This document shows positions 52,154 to 60,292 of a stretch of 64,000 bases of DNA, piece after piece. The notes beneath the pieces are model-generated. The model had not been told where the DNA came from. It did no database searches and was given only the letters and a program-made list of their open reading frames with translations. A program made the translations under genes and the position numbers. Source of the stretch: Oscillospiraceae bacterium (GTDB lineage: Bacteria; Bacillota; Clostridia; UMGS1840); NCBI GenBank assembly GCA_015068645.1, contig SVKD01000007.1, positions 54,834 to 118,833 of the forward strand, given 5' to 3'. Within the stretch, counting starts at the first letter, position 1. Every line of letters starts with the position of its first letter.

Positions 52154-52219
52154 GGCAACAACCCCATGGTTGGTATGTCTGTTGCAGTTGCAGTTGCAAT
52201 CGAAGAAGCTAGCAAATAA
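52154..52219 (+). repeat. Attachment-like repeat, copy 3 (right end of integrase element)
   Basis: Begins GGCAACAACCCCATGG and ends at TAA 52217-52219. Similarity to copies 1 and 2 starts abruptly at 52154. Confidence 0.88.
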
Positions 52220-52443
52220 TAAAAACAGCTAAAATTACCGCATCTTGCACTTTTTTAGAAAACTTCGCATATAGCAATATAGCTCGTTTTCAAAAAAGCA
52301 CAATCTACAGCGATTTATAGCAGTTTGCAAAGTCTTTTCGGACTTATCTTAAGTTTCAACTGAATTTTTCATGTTAGACACATCATTTTGGGTTTTTCCC
52401 TAGTGATGTGTCTAACTTTTTTTATGCCGAAAAGGGAGAAAGT
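52220..52443 (+). repeat. Downstream repeat of the GGGtGRT gene, copy 3 side
   Basis: Closely similar, with small differences, to 45604-45815, including the TTAGACACATCA terminator (52374-52423). It is the probable original downstream flank of the host gene. Confidence 0.8.
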
Positions 52444-52471
52444 ATCGTTCAAAAAATGTTGTTTGTTTGAT

Positions 52472-52500
52472 TTGACAAACTAGTTATTTTATGGTATGAT
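52472..52500 (+). promoter_or_regulatory. Sigma-A promoter of DUF5067-like lipoprotein
   Basis: TTGACA (52472-52477), 17 bp, TATGAT (52495-52500). Confidence 0.85.
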
Positions 52501-52580
52501 AAACAAAGAAAAGCACATGGTCAATCTGTTTATTTTTTTATAATGATAACAGAAGAAAATTGTTTTTAGGGGGACTAGCA

Positions 52581-53387
52581 ATGAAAAAAATTCTATGTTT
52601 ATTATTGGCAGGTTTCATGCTGATGACACTTGCAGGTTGCGGAGCAACCAAAACAACCAATACCGGCGATACTGCTCAAACAGAGCAAATGGCAGCAGAA
52701 CAAGCTGACCCGGAAATTCTTGATACCGAGAAAGGGACATTGCGTTGCTTAGGTGTTGAAAAAGCAAATTCCGCCTTATCGAAAGAAAGCAATGTTTATC
52801 TTGTAAAGTTTGAATTTACAAACAAACAAAAAAATCCGGCTGAGTGCCAGGATTTATTTGAAATTAACTGTTTTCAAAACAAAGTAGAAGTGGATGAGCT
52901 TTCCAACTATTATAGTGATGGCGGAGAACATTATGAGCTTTTGGGGAATTATTTTAAAGAGGCAATGACCGATGGTACCATTACCTTTTTAAGAGGTTTT
53001 ATTTTGCCGGATTCTACAGAGATTACAGTTTCAATGAAAGATAAAAAGAATTCGGAGTTGACTACAACTGTCACCTTAAATCTTGAGTCTAATGCGGATA
53101 GAATCGAAACTGCTGATAGTGTAGGAATTTCAGTAGAACAGGTTGTTGCTGACCTTCAAGGCACATGGGTATACGGTAACAATCCCAACAGTTTTGTTTT
53201 TGAAGGTGATATCCTGACAGTGGGTGGACGGATGAAAAGTACATACACCATTAATACCGAAACATCTGAAATTGAAGCAACATTTGATGCGAGCGATGGA
53301 GAAGTTAGCATTGCCATTCCGTACAAATACGAAAACGGAGAATTGCAGGTGTTCAATAATAGTGGGGAGCAGCTCACAAAAGAATAA
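52581..53387 (+). CDS. Lipoprotein with DUF5067-like domain
   Basis: 268 residues from ATG 52581 (AGGGGGA upstream). Lipobox LMTLAGCG. After a low-complexity linker, residues ~45-170 (VYLVKFEFTNKQKNPAECQDLFEINCFQNKVEVDE, GFILPDSTEITVSMKD) look like the DUF5067/DUF4352 immunoglobulin-like fold. The C-terminal ~80 residues (DLQGTWVYGNNPNSFVFEGDIL) resemble a lipocalin-like motif. Surface protein of unknown role. Confidence 0.75.
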   Translation: MKKILCLLLAGFMLMTLAGCGATKTTNTGDTAQTEQMAAEQADPEILDTEKGTLRCLGVEKANSALSKESNVYLVKFEFTNKQKNPAECQDLFEINCFQNKVEVDELSNYYSDGGEHYELLGNYFKEAMTDGTITFLRGFILPDSTEITVSMKDKKNSELTTTVTLNLESNADRIETADSVGISVEQVVADLQGTWVYGNNPNSFVFEGDILTVGGRMKSTYTINTETSEIEATFDASDGEVSIAIPYKYENGELQVFNNSGEQLTKE

Positions 53388-53546
53388 CAAAAGTTGATAA
53401 AAATTCTATTAAATTTGATTCACATTTGAGGTTTAACAAAATAGAAAAGGCGTGATATACTGTACATGTAGATACATATTTATGATGTTTATAACACAGT
53501 ATTTTCCGATTAAAATTCCTGATTTATAGAAAAAAGAAAGGTTATG

Positions 53547-54614
53547 ATGAATATGAAAAAAACATTATGGTTATTATTGGCAACACTTTTGCTACTGAAT
53601 GTTTGTTGTATTACTTCCTATGCGATTACCGGCTTACAATATGAAGATATTGTTGGTAGCTGGTATGGTCAATACACAGGACATAGCGGTGGAACTTTTG
53701 TGGAAAGATATATGAATATGACTGTTACAGAGTGTGATGAAAAGGGGAATTTTAAGGGCGAATCCAAAATCACTACCGTGGAAGGTCAAGGTTACGATTA
53801 TGAGTGGTTTAATTACGAATTCACTGGGAAAATGGATTTGGAAAAGAACACCTTTTATATGAAAGGTAACAAAATTACAAGTGGTAGCTCCGGCACCATT
53901 TGGTCTACCATTCCATTTAGTGGAGAATTTTATTGTACCGATAGCGGTGAGTTATATGTGGAAGGGATTGCAAATAACGATAGCAACAGAAAATTCTATT
54001 TTGGACGTACGTCAGCTTGGTCAATGTCCGAGGTGACCGAAGCTAATATGCACAATCTGATTCCGGAAACTTTGAAAAAGAAAGATCTTTCTAAACCGGT
54101 TACCCGTGCTGAGTTTGCAGCCATTTCAGTTCAGCTTTACGAAAAATTGACAGAGCAAGATGTATCTGTTGTGAAAACACCGTTTACCGATATTGCCGGT
54201 AGCGAGGATGCTTCTGCGATTGCAAAAGCATATGGAGTTGGCATTACTGATGGGGTAGCTCAAACACAGTTTGCGCCTACTACCAATATTAACCGTGAAC
54301 AGCTTGCTACCATGCTTTGCAGAACCATTAAGGCTTACACCTTCCCGGAATGGACCTTAAGTAATGATGCAAATTACTATCTGGATACATCCGGTGTAAC
54401 CAAATTCGCGGATGATGGCGATATATCCGATTATGCAAAACCTTCTGTATACTATTTGACCAAACTTGGCATTATCAAAGGGATTGATGCAACCCATTTT
54501 GCCCCCAGAAACATTAGTCCCAGAGATGAAACATTAGGTTATGCAACTGCTACCAGAGAACAGGCAATTGCGCTTTCTCTGAGAATTTTTAAAATATCTG
54601 ATATGTGGAAATAA
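53547..54614 (+). CDS. SLH-domain surface protein
   Basis: About 355 residues. Signal peptide (LLATLLLLNVCCITSYA), an N-terminal ~130-residue domain (DIVGSWYGQYTGHSGGTFVERYMNMTV), then SLH-like modules from residue ~175: KPVTRAEFAAISVQLYEKL, FTDIAGSEDASAIAKAYGVGITDG, INREQLATMLCR and FADDGDISDYAKPSVYYLTKLGIIKG. Start among ATG 53544, 53547 and 53553 is uncertain; AAAGG spacing favours 53547. Its SLH part is clearly related to that of the next gene. Confidence 0.85.
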   Translation: MNMKKTLWLLLATLLLLNVCCITSYAITGLQYEDIVGSWYGQYTGHSGGTFVERYMNMTVTECDEKGNFKGESKITTVEGQGYDYEWFNYEFTGKMDLEKNTFYMKGNKITSGSSGTIWSTIPFSGEFYCTDSGELYVEGIANNDSNRKFYFGRTSAWSMSEVTEANMHNLIPETLKKKDLSKPVTRAEFAAISVQLYEKLTEQDVSVVKTPFTDIAGSEDASAIAKAYGVGITDGVAQTQFAPTTNINREQLATMLCRTIKAYTFPEWTLSNDANYYLDTSGVTKFADDGDISDYAKPSVYYLTKLGIIKGIDATHFAPRNISPRDETLGYATATREQAIALSLRIFKISDMWK

Positions 54615-54664
54615 ATTATGGAAATGGCTCATATTTTGTCATAGAAAAAGGATTTTTCATATCA

Positions 54665-54700
54665 ACAAAGGACACATTTAACCGATGTGTCCTTTGTTAT
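54665..54700 (+). terminator. Terminator
   Basis: ACAAAGGACACAT and ATGTGTCCTTTGT around a seven-base loop. Confidence 0.85.
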
Positions 54701-54762
54701 ATATAAAACCTTCGGGAATGAATTATTCAGAAAAAACTATTCCTGTTTTTTCAAAAAAATTT

Positions 54763-54791
54763 TTGACAAGGCAGGCAGAATATGTTATAAT
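54763..54791 (+). promoter_or_regulatory. Sigma-A promoter of the lectin-SLH gene
   Basis: TTGACA (54763-54768), 17 bp, TATAAT (54786-54791). Confidence 0.92.
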
Positions 54792-54837
54792 ATTTGTGGT
54801 GCATATTTCATAATTGAAAATCAGAGAGGAGATTTAT

Positions 54838-56289
54838 ATGAAACGAATTATTACAATGCTATTAGCGTTTGTGCTGATGATTTCATCATTGGCAATCACA
54901 GCCTTTGCAAACGATAGTCTTGACGGCACTTATGAAGGCTGGTATTATGCCACTCAGGGACAAACTGGTCTTACCCTTACCATTGAAAATGGGGAAGGGA
55001 AATTTGAATTTTACAATATGCCCGGAAAAAATAATGCGGCAAACGGCTCTTACACTGTGAAAGCATATGAAACAGACAAAGGATATAAAGTAGAAGGTGT
55101 TGAATGGATTGAAAGACCGTTCTCTTATAGCTTTGTTTATCTCGAAGGTTCACTTTCCGGTGATACTTATGAGGGGTTGGTAGATGGAAGCACTTCCTGG
55201 CCCTTTGTTTTAATACGAAATAATTCAGAATATCAGCAGATTGCCGATAATGTTTTTAATAATCATAAATATGAAGTGTTTGAGGAAGGCTTAACCTGGG
55301 AAGAAGCGAAAGTTGCATGTGAGCAAAAAGGCGGGCATCTGGTTACCATTACTTCTAAACAGGAACAGGATTTTGTGGAAACGCTGATTGCCAAAGGAAA
55401 TAAAAACGGTTATTGGTTAGGTGGTTATGCTGCAAGTCAAAATGAGGACTTTCAGTGGGTTACCGAAGAAGCTATGGAATATACCAATTGGGGAGAAAAT
55501 CAGCCTGATTACGCTAATCAGAGTGGTGATTACGAAGATAAAATGATGATGTATAACGTCTATCATACCACAGGAAATACCATTGGACAGTGGAACGATA
55601 GTGTTAATCAAGGAGCGAAGGGGATTGGAGGGATTTCCTTTACTGCGGATTCTTTAGGATATATTTGCGAATGGGAAACCTGGACTGATTCTGCAGAGTG
55701 GTCCACTCCCGAATTGGAAGAAGCAGCCAAAAAGGGATTGATTCCCGATGTTTTAGTTGGAAAAGATATGACTAACCCCATCACCAGAGGGGAATTTGCT
55801 GCAGTTTGTGTGAATTTGTTTGAAGCTATGACAGGCGGTAGAGCGGTAATGTCTTCCGAGTGTAGATTTAACGATATTGCATCCAACGAAAACAGAAACT
55901 ATATTTTAAAAGCGTATAACATCGGTGCAGTTTTGGGAATCAGTGAAACGGAATATGCTCCCGATACTTTATTATCCAGAGAACAGCTTGCGACCATGCT
56001 GACCCGTGTATATAAGAGATGTGAGTGGCCGGATTGGACTATTGCAACCGATGATCAGTATTCGCTCAACTATTCCGGCGTAAACGCTTTTGCAGATGAT
56101 TCCGAAATTTCCGATTATGCAAGACCCAGCGTTTATTTTATGGTAAAAAATGGTATTTTAGCAGGTATTGGAAACAATTTATTTGCTCCTAAAAATACAA
56201 CTTCCTCCCAGGAAGCAACCTTGTATGCCAATGCCACCCGGGAACAGGCTATTGCAATGTCTCTGCGTAGTTTGGAAAAATTAAACTAA
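54838..56289 (+). CDS. Surface protein with C-type-lectin-like domain and SLH modules
   Basis: 483 residues from ATG 54838 (GAGGAG upstream). Signal peptide (MLLAFVLMISSLAITAFA); residues ~22-130 a lipocalin-like domain; ~140-285 a C-type-lectin fold: YEVFEEGLTWEEAKVACEQKGGHLVTI, YWLGGYAA, YTNWGENQPDY, IGQWNDS and ICEWE. Then SLH modules: NPITRGEFAAVCVNLFEAM, AYNIGAVLGISETEYAPDT, LSREQLATMLTRVY, FADDSEISDYARPSVYFMVKNGILAG. Likely a wall-bound protein showing a ligand-binding head. SLH region is paralogous to the previous gene. Confidence 0.9.
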   Translation: MKRIITMLLAFVLMISSLAITAFANDSLDGTYEGWYYATQGQTGLTLTIENGEGKFEFYNMPGKNNAANGSYTVKAYETDKGYKVEGVEWIERPFSYSFVYLEGSLSGDTYEGLVDGSTSWPFVLIRNNSEYQQIADNVFNNHKYEVFEEGLTWEEAKVACEQKGGHLVTITSKQEQDFVETLIAKGNKNGYWLGGYAASQNEDFQWVTEEAMEYTNWGENQPDYANQSGDYEDKMMMYNVYHTTGNTIGQWNDSVNQGAKGIGGISFTADSLGYICEWETWTDSAEWSTPELEEAAKKGLIPDVLVGKDMTNPITRGEFAAVCVNLFEAMTGGRAVMSSECRFNDIASNENRNYILKAYNIGAVLGISETEYAPDTLLSREQLATMLTRVYKRCEWPDWTIATDDQYSLNYSGVNAFADDSEISDYARPSVYFMVKNGILAGIGNNLFAPKNTTSSQEATLYANATREQAIAMSLRSLEKLN

Positions 56290-56308
56290 GTTCATCTATA
56301 CGGCAATC

Positions 56309-56342
56309 AAAAAGACCCGTCATTAAGACGGGTCTTTTTTGT
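56309..56342. terminator. Bidirectional terminator
   Basis: AAAGACCCGTC and GACGGGTCTTT around a five-base loop, with A and T tracts. Confidence 0.9.
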
Positions 56343-56371
56343 TTTAAAAACAAAAAGATTGAATAAAAATC

Positions 56372-56857
56372 CTATTCTTCAATCGGCTGCAGAGTAATAC
56401 TGATGCTGCTTGCAGTTTCGTCTTTTTGCAGATAAATTCTGCAGTTATCAGACTCGGTATAAAACATATCAACACTAACTTCTTCCGCTATGAAATAATC
56501 TGCCAAGCTACGGAAAGCTTCTTCTGTGTAATCAGCGTCTACAAACACTTCGGTTAATTTGTCATCCTGAAAGTTATAAGCTACACCAATATCGGTAACG
56601 TTAGCGGTTTCCAGTTGTTTGTAATAATAGTAAAGATAACCATCTGTTTCCATCTGCATAGTTCCGGTGCTGGATTTTTTGATTTCCTTTTGGGAGGCAC
56701 CCCATTGAATATCATCTACAAAAAAAGCTTCTTCGCTTCCGACTACAGTGTTTTTTCCTGCAGATTTACTGTCAGAAGAGCCTTTTTTGGTGGAATTACA
56801 AGCACAAAGAGTGAAAAGCATTGCCAAAATCAGTAATACAGAAATTATTTTTTTCAT
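56372..56857 (-). CDS. Small lipoprotein of unknown function
   Basis: 161 residues from ATG 56857 (AAAGGATG upstream). Lipobox LFTLCAC, a Ser/Lys-rich linker, then a ~110-residue globular part (FFVDDIQWGASQKEIKKSS, YYYYKQL, IGVAYNFQDDKLTEVFVDADY) reminiscent of small beta-lipoproteins of Clostridia. No specific family recognised. Confidence 0.75.
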   Translation of the reverse strand: MKKIISVLLILAMLFTLCACNSTKKGSSDSKSAGKNTVVGSEEAFFVDDIQWGASQKEIKKSSTGTMQMETDGYLYYYYKQLETANVTDIGVAYNFQDDKLTEVFVDADYTEEAFRSLADYFIAEEVSVDMFYTESDNCRIYLQKDETASSISITLQPIEE

Positions 56858-56893
56858 AGGAAACATCCTTTCTTTTCAGTACATTATAATACA

Positions 56894-56922
56894 ATTATAT
56901 CATTTTTTCTTTAGAAAGTCAA
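56894..56922 (-). promoter_or_regulatory. Sigma-A promoter of small lipoprotein
   Basis: On the minus strand TTGACT (56917-56922), 17 bp, TATAAT (56894-56899). Confidence 0.82.
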
Positions 56923-56978
56923 TAATTATTTCTTCGTTTATCATTTTCTCACGATACTATGAGATTATTACATTTATG

Positions 56979-57007
56979 TTGACATTTTTTTGAAATAATG
57001 CTATACT
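56979..57007 (+). promoter_or_regulatory. Sigma-A promoter of multi-helix protein
   Basis: TTGACA (56979-56984), 17 bp, TATACT (57002-57007). Confidence 0.82.
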
Positions 57008-57112
57008 AAAACCGAATAGGAAATTTTTAGCGGAATTCAGACAGAATTTTAGGAAAAATACTGTAAAAAACAACAATATAGAAAATCATTCTATATTAGA
57101 GGAGGAATTATT

Positions 57113-57940
57113 ATGAACAAGCAAGAACCTTTGAGCCCTACTGAACAGAACAATATGTATGGTGGGGTTACATATAATCAGGCACCCGGGCAGCCTCAGA
57201 CTTTCCAACAGCCGCAAACTGCTGAACCTTTGGAAGAAGCACCCCAATATATTCCCAATGAGAATGCATACCAACCAGATCCAAACCAACCTGTTTATAA
57301 TGGATATGCTTATGCCGCTCCCGTAACTTCGGTGGCTCCGAAAAAAGCACGAAAGGGAAATCCGGTTACCATGCTTTTGATGACCTTTATCACTTTTGTT
57401 TGTATGGTGATGTTGCCTTGGTTATCATTTGCGCAGTTGGCTGATTGTCCTGTGCACGTTACCGATGTTGTGAAGGTTTCTAGCATTGGGTTGAATATGC
57501 AGCAGATTCACAAAGGAGATTTGGTTAATCTGGTGAATAACGAATTAAATAAATACAGTAGCAGTATGGAATATGAAACTGAAAAACTGTTGTTTGAAGA
57601 AATTACAAAACCTATCCTGGATTTTGTGGATCAGAGTGAAATCAATATCATCAGAGCGATTTCTATCTTCAAATTCTACTGTAGGATTGCTTTAATTGCT
57701 TGTGCGATTTTAGCCGCTTTCTGGATCGTACTGGTTATTGCTGCTGCAAAAGGGATGAAAAAGCTTTACAGTCTCTTAAATATTGTTTTATTGGTAGTGA
57801 TTGCTGGTGCAGTGGTTGCCATTGGACTCTTCTTATCGTTTGGCTCGGTTGGAGCCGGTCTTTTATTGACGATGGCGATGCTGGTTGTCAGCATTATTGT
57901 AGGCTGCGTATCTAAGGCTAAGGAAGTAACAGCAGCGTAA
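57113..57940 (+). CDS. Membrane protein with Pro/Gln-rich N-terminal tail
   Basis: 275 residues. The first ~80 are disordered, rich in Pro, Gln, Asn and Tyr (QPQTFQQPQTAEP, YQPDPNQPVYNGYAYA). Helices follow at ~84-105 (VTMLLMTFITFVCMVMLPWL), ~190-210, ~220-240 and ~245-265, with an external-type loop (~110-185) between the first and second. TTAGAGGAGG precedes the ATG. This layout is common among uncharacterised Clostridia membrane proteins; no function recognised. Confidence 0.75.
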   Translation: MNKQEPLSPTEQNNMYGGVTYNQAPGQPQTFQQPQTAEPLEEAPQYIPNENAYQPDPNQPVYNGYAYAAPVTSVAPKKARKGNPVTMLLMTFITFVCMVMLPWLSFAQLADCPVHVTDVVKVSSIGLNMQQIHKGDLVNLVNNELNKYSSSMEYETEKLLFEEITKPILDFVDQSEINIIRAISIFKFYCRIALIACAILAAFWIVLVIAAAKGMKKLYSLLNIVLLVVIAGAVVAIGLFLSFGSVGAGLLLTMAMLVVSIIVGCVSKAKEVTAA

Positions 57941-57982
57941 TAACCGCTACGATAGAAAAAAAATAATCGTGAATTTCACAAT

Positions 57983-58014
57983 AAAAAAAGGCACTTTAAA
58001 GTGCCTTTTTTTGT
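57983..58014. terminator. Bidirectional terminator
   Basis: AAAAAAAGGCACTTT and AAAGTGCCTTTTTTT form a near-loopless palindrome between converging genes. Confidence 0.88.
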
Positions 58015-58026
58015 TTGATCATTTGA

Positions 58027-60132
58027 TTATTCAGCTAACATTGCTGCAACTAAGCATTCACTGATTTTTGTCATACCTGCATAGTTGGGATGTAAGAATC
58101 CGTCCACCATATAATTAGATACGTTGGAGGAATTGATTCCTGCGTCGCGGTATAAGTCAACGAAGGTGCAGTTGTAAGTAGCTGCGGTTTCTTCAATAAT
58201 GTCACAGTAAGAAGTAATCAGAGAATTCTGATAGTAGGGGAAGGACATCAGATAAATTTCTGCATCGGGATATTTTGATCTCATGCCGGAAATCATGGTG
58301 TTGTAGTTGGTTTCAAATTTGGAAGCAGAACATCCGCCGATTAAGTCGTTTACTCCTAAGAATACCACGATAACGTCGGGATTTTCGCCTGCGTTATTGT
58401 GAAGCTGCAGTGCTCTGGAAATACCGTAGGTACAAACCTTGTCACCGGAGTATGCGTTATCTACACATAATTCCATACCGGTTGCATCGATGGTTTTCAT
58501 CCACCAGGTTTCGTTTACATCGGTGAAGCCCATATAAGCACCATCGTAGTACACAATATTGTCTCCGAGGGTGGAATTGTAAGAGGTGTTGTTGGAATAT
58601 CCTTTATAGGTGGAAATACTGTCACCTAAGATAGAAACCTTTTTGCCGGTCAGACGGGTGATTTCCTTGGAAACGGATTCGGTAATTACCGGTTTTAAGG
58701 TGTCGTCCAAGAGCATTGCTTTTAAATCACCTTTAGGATTAACAAGGGAAATAGAATAGGTTTCAAAGGAGTTGATTTCCTGATTTTTGGTGTTAATCTG
58801 AGTCAGATTCACATTTGCCAGTTTATCGTAGGATTCGTATTCTCCCAATACCAGCATAGCGGCATCATCATCATAGAATTTCTGATAAGTTACAGATGCA
58901 GTGCCGGTAGCACTGTTGATTTTTAAATCGGTGAATTTGTCTTCTTTCACGCTTACCAAAGGCAGATAGTTTAAGGATGCAGCTGCACCGTTTTTATCCA
59001 ATTTACCTAAGTCAATACCGGATAAAATACAGTTGTTTCCGTCAATTACTTTAATGGTAATCACGTTTTTCCCTTCGTTTAAGAAGATAGGACGGTCAGC
59101 ATAAGAACCGCTGGACCAGGTTGCATGCATCATATTATGAATGGAATAGTAACCGCTGTCGGCAGAAACCATCAGTTTGGTATCTCCGCTACCGCCAATC
59201 CAACCCAACTGAATCTGCATTGCATACACACCGGTGTAGGGGACAGTGATTTCGTATTTACCCCAGTCGCCGGTCACCATGGTAAAGGAACCGTTATCAT
59301 TGAAAGGAGCACCGGAAGATGCTTTGTAGTCCACACCTGCCACCGAAGAAGTACCGTTAGATTTGGTGAAAGTGGTCATGGTGTAAATTTCGCCTAAGTA
59401 ACCGTTTTTATGGGATTCTAAATCTCCGAATTTACCGGTCCATTCGTCCGCATCACCGGGAACATAGGTGGGGGTCGGTGCAGGAGTGGGTTCGGGAGTG
59501 GTCGTAGGTGCTGTGGTGGGAGTAGGAGTAGCTTCAGGTTCGGTGGAGCTTTCCGCTTTGACTAACTCTAAAAAGTCTAAAGAGGCAGCAGCGCCCTTCG
59601 CATCCAGTTTTCCTAAGTCAATGGCTGAAAAAATACAGTTGTTGGGACCTACCAGTTCCACTTTGATGGTGTTTTTGCCTTCTTTTAAATAGATGGGCTG
59701 GTCAGCATAAGAACCGCTGGTCCAACCGGTCTGCCAGATGCTTTGTTCGGTGTAGTAACCGTCTTCGGTGGAAACTTTGAAGGTAGTGGTCTGATTTCCG
59801 GAAATCCAAAGGGTTTTAATCTGGAATGCATACACACCGGTGTAGGGGACGGTGATTTCATATTTACCCCAGTCACCAACTACCATGGTAAAAGAACCGT
59901 CAGCATTGAAGGGAGCACCGGAAGATGCTTTGTAGTCCACACCTGCAACGGATTCGGTACCATTTGTTTTGGTAAACGTGGTCATCGCATAGTTTTCACC
60001 AACATAACCATTAGTGTATCCGCTTAAGTCACTGAATCTGCCTGTCCATGTGGGTGCTGCAGATACGGTGATTATGCAGGATAACAGCATCACAAGGCAT
60101 AGCGTGAAGGAAATAAGTTTTTTGATTTGCAT
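58027..60132 (-). CDS. Secreted SGNH/GDSL hydrolase with two carbohydrate-binding-like modules
   Basis: 701 residues from ATG 60132 (AAAGGAG upstream). Signal peptide (LISFTLCLVMLLSCIITVSA). Two homologous modules of ~150 residues (each WTGRF/KFxDL, NGYxGExYxMTTFTK, GVDYKASSGAPFN, GDWGKYEITVPYTGVYA, GKNxIxV, CI.S.IDLGKLD) are joined by a Thr/Pro linker; they resemble CBM6/35-type jelly rolls. The C-terminal hydrolase has VSILGDSIS (nucleophile Ser), GVNDL (Gly/Asn oxyanion) and DGFLHPNYAGM (Asp/His). It is likely a secreted carbohydrate or polymer esterase. It carries its own promoter. Confidence 0.9.
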   Translation of the reverse strand: MQIKKLISFTLCLVMLLSCIITVSAAPTWTGRFSDLSGYTNGYVGENYAMTTFTKTNGTESVAGVDYKASSGAPFNADGSFTMVVGDWGKYEITVPYTGVYAFQIKTLWISGNQTTTFKVSTEDGYYTEQSIWQTGWTSGSYADQPIYLKEGKNTIKVELVGPNNCIFSAIDLGKLDAKGAAASLDFLELVKAESSTEPEATPTPTTAPTTTPEPTPAPTPTYVPGDADEWTGKFGDLESHKNGYLGEIYTMTTFTKSNGTSSVAGVDYKASSGAPFNDNGSFTMVTGDWGKYEITVPYTGVYAMQIQLGWIGGSGDTKLMVSADSGYYSIHNMMHATWSSGSYADRPIFLNEGKNVITIKVIDGNNCILSGIDLGKLDKNGAAASLNYLPLVSVKEDKFTDLKINSATGTASVTYQKFYDDDAAMLVLGEYESYDKLANVNLTQINTKNQEINSFETYSISLVNPKGDLKAMLLDDTLKPVITESVSKEITRLTGKKVSILGDSISTYKGYSNNTSYNSTLGDNIVYYDGAYMGFTDVNETWWMKTIDATGMELCVDNAYSGDKVCTYGISRALQLHNNAGENPDVIVVFLGVNDLIGGCSASKFETNYNTMISGMRSKYPDAEIYLMSFPYYQNSLITSYCDIIEETAATYNCTFVDLYRDAGINSSNVSNYMVDGFLHPNYAGMTKISECLVAAMLAE

Positions 60133-60190
60133 TTGGATTCTCCTTTTGATATATTTTACACAAGCTGTCAAAAACATATCGGTCCTGTTT

Positions 60191-60219
60191 AGTATATTAT
60201 TTTTGGTGGATATTGTCAA
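60191..60219 (-). promoter_or_regulatory. Sigma-A promoter of SGNH hydrolase
   Basis: On the minus strand TTGACA (60214-60219), 17 bp, TATACT (60191-60196). Confidence 0.85.
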
Positions 60220-60242
60220 GAAAATTGAAGGAAGGCACTTTT

Positions 60243-60283
60243 AAAAAACAGAAAGATTCTTTTGGAATCTTTCTGTTTTTTAG
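60243..60283 (-). terminator. Terminator of the stalk-domain gene
   Basis: AAAAACAGAAAGATTC and GAATCTTTCTGTTTTT around a short loop. Confidence 0.9.
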
Positions 60284-60292
60284 TGTATTCAA

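Larger units (their letters stand above)
52037..52219 (+). other. Chimeric short frame: element end fused to the GGGtGRT C-terminus
   Basis: GTG 52037 opens 60 codons whose last 20 match the GGGtGRT C-terminus (NPMVGMSVAVAVAIEEASK) in frame. A perfect promoter lies upstream. There is no ribosome binding site, so translation is doubtful. It is best seen as the attachment fragment left by integration. Confidence 0.5.
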
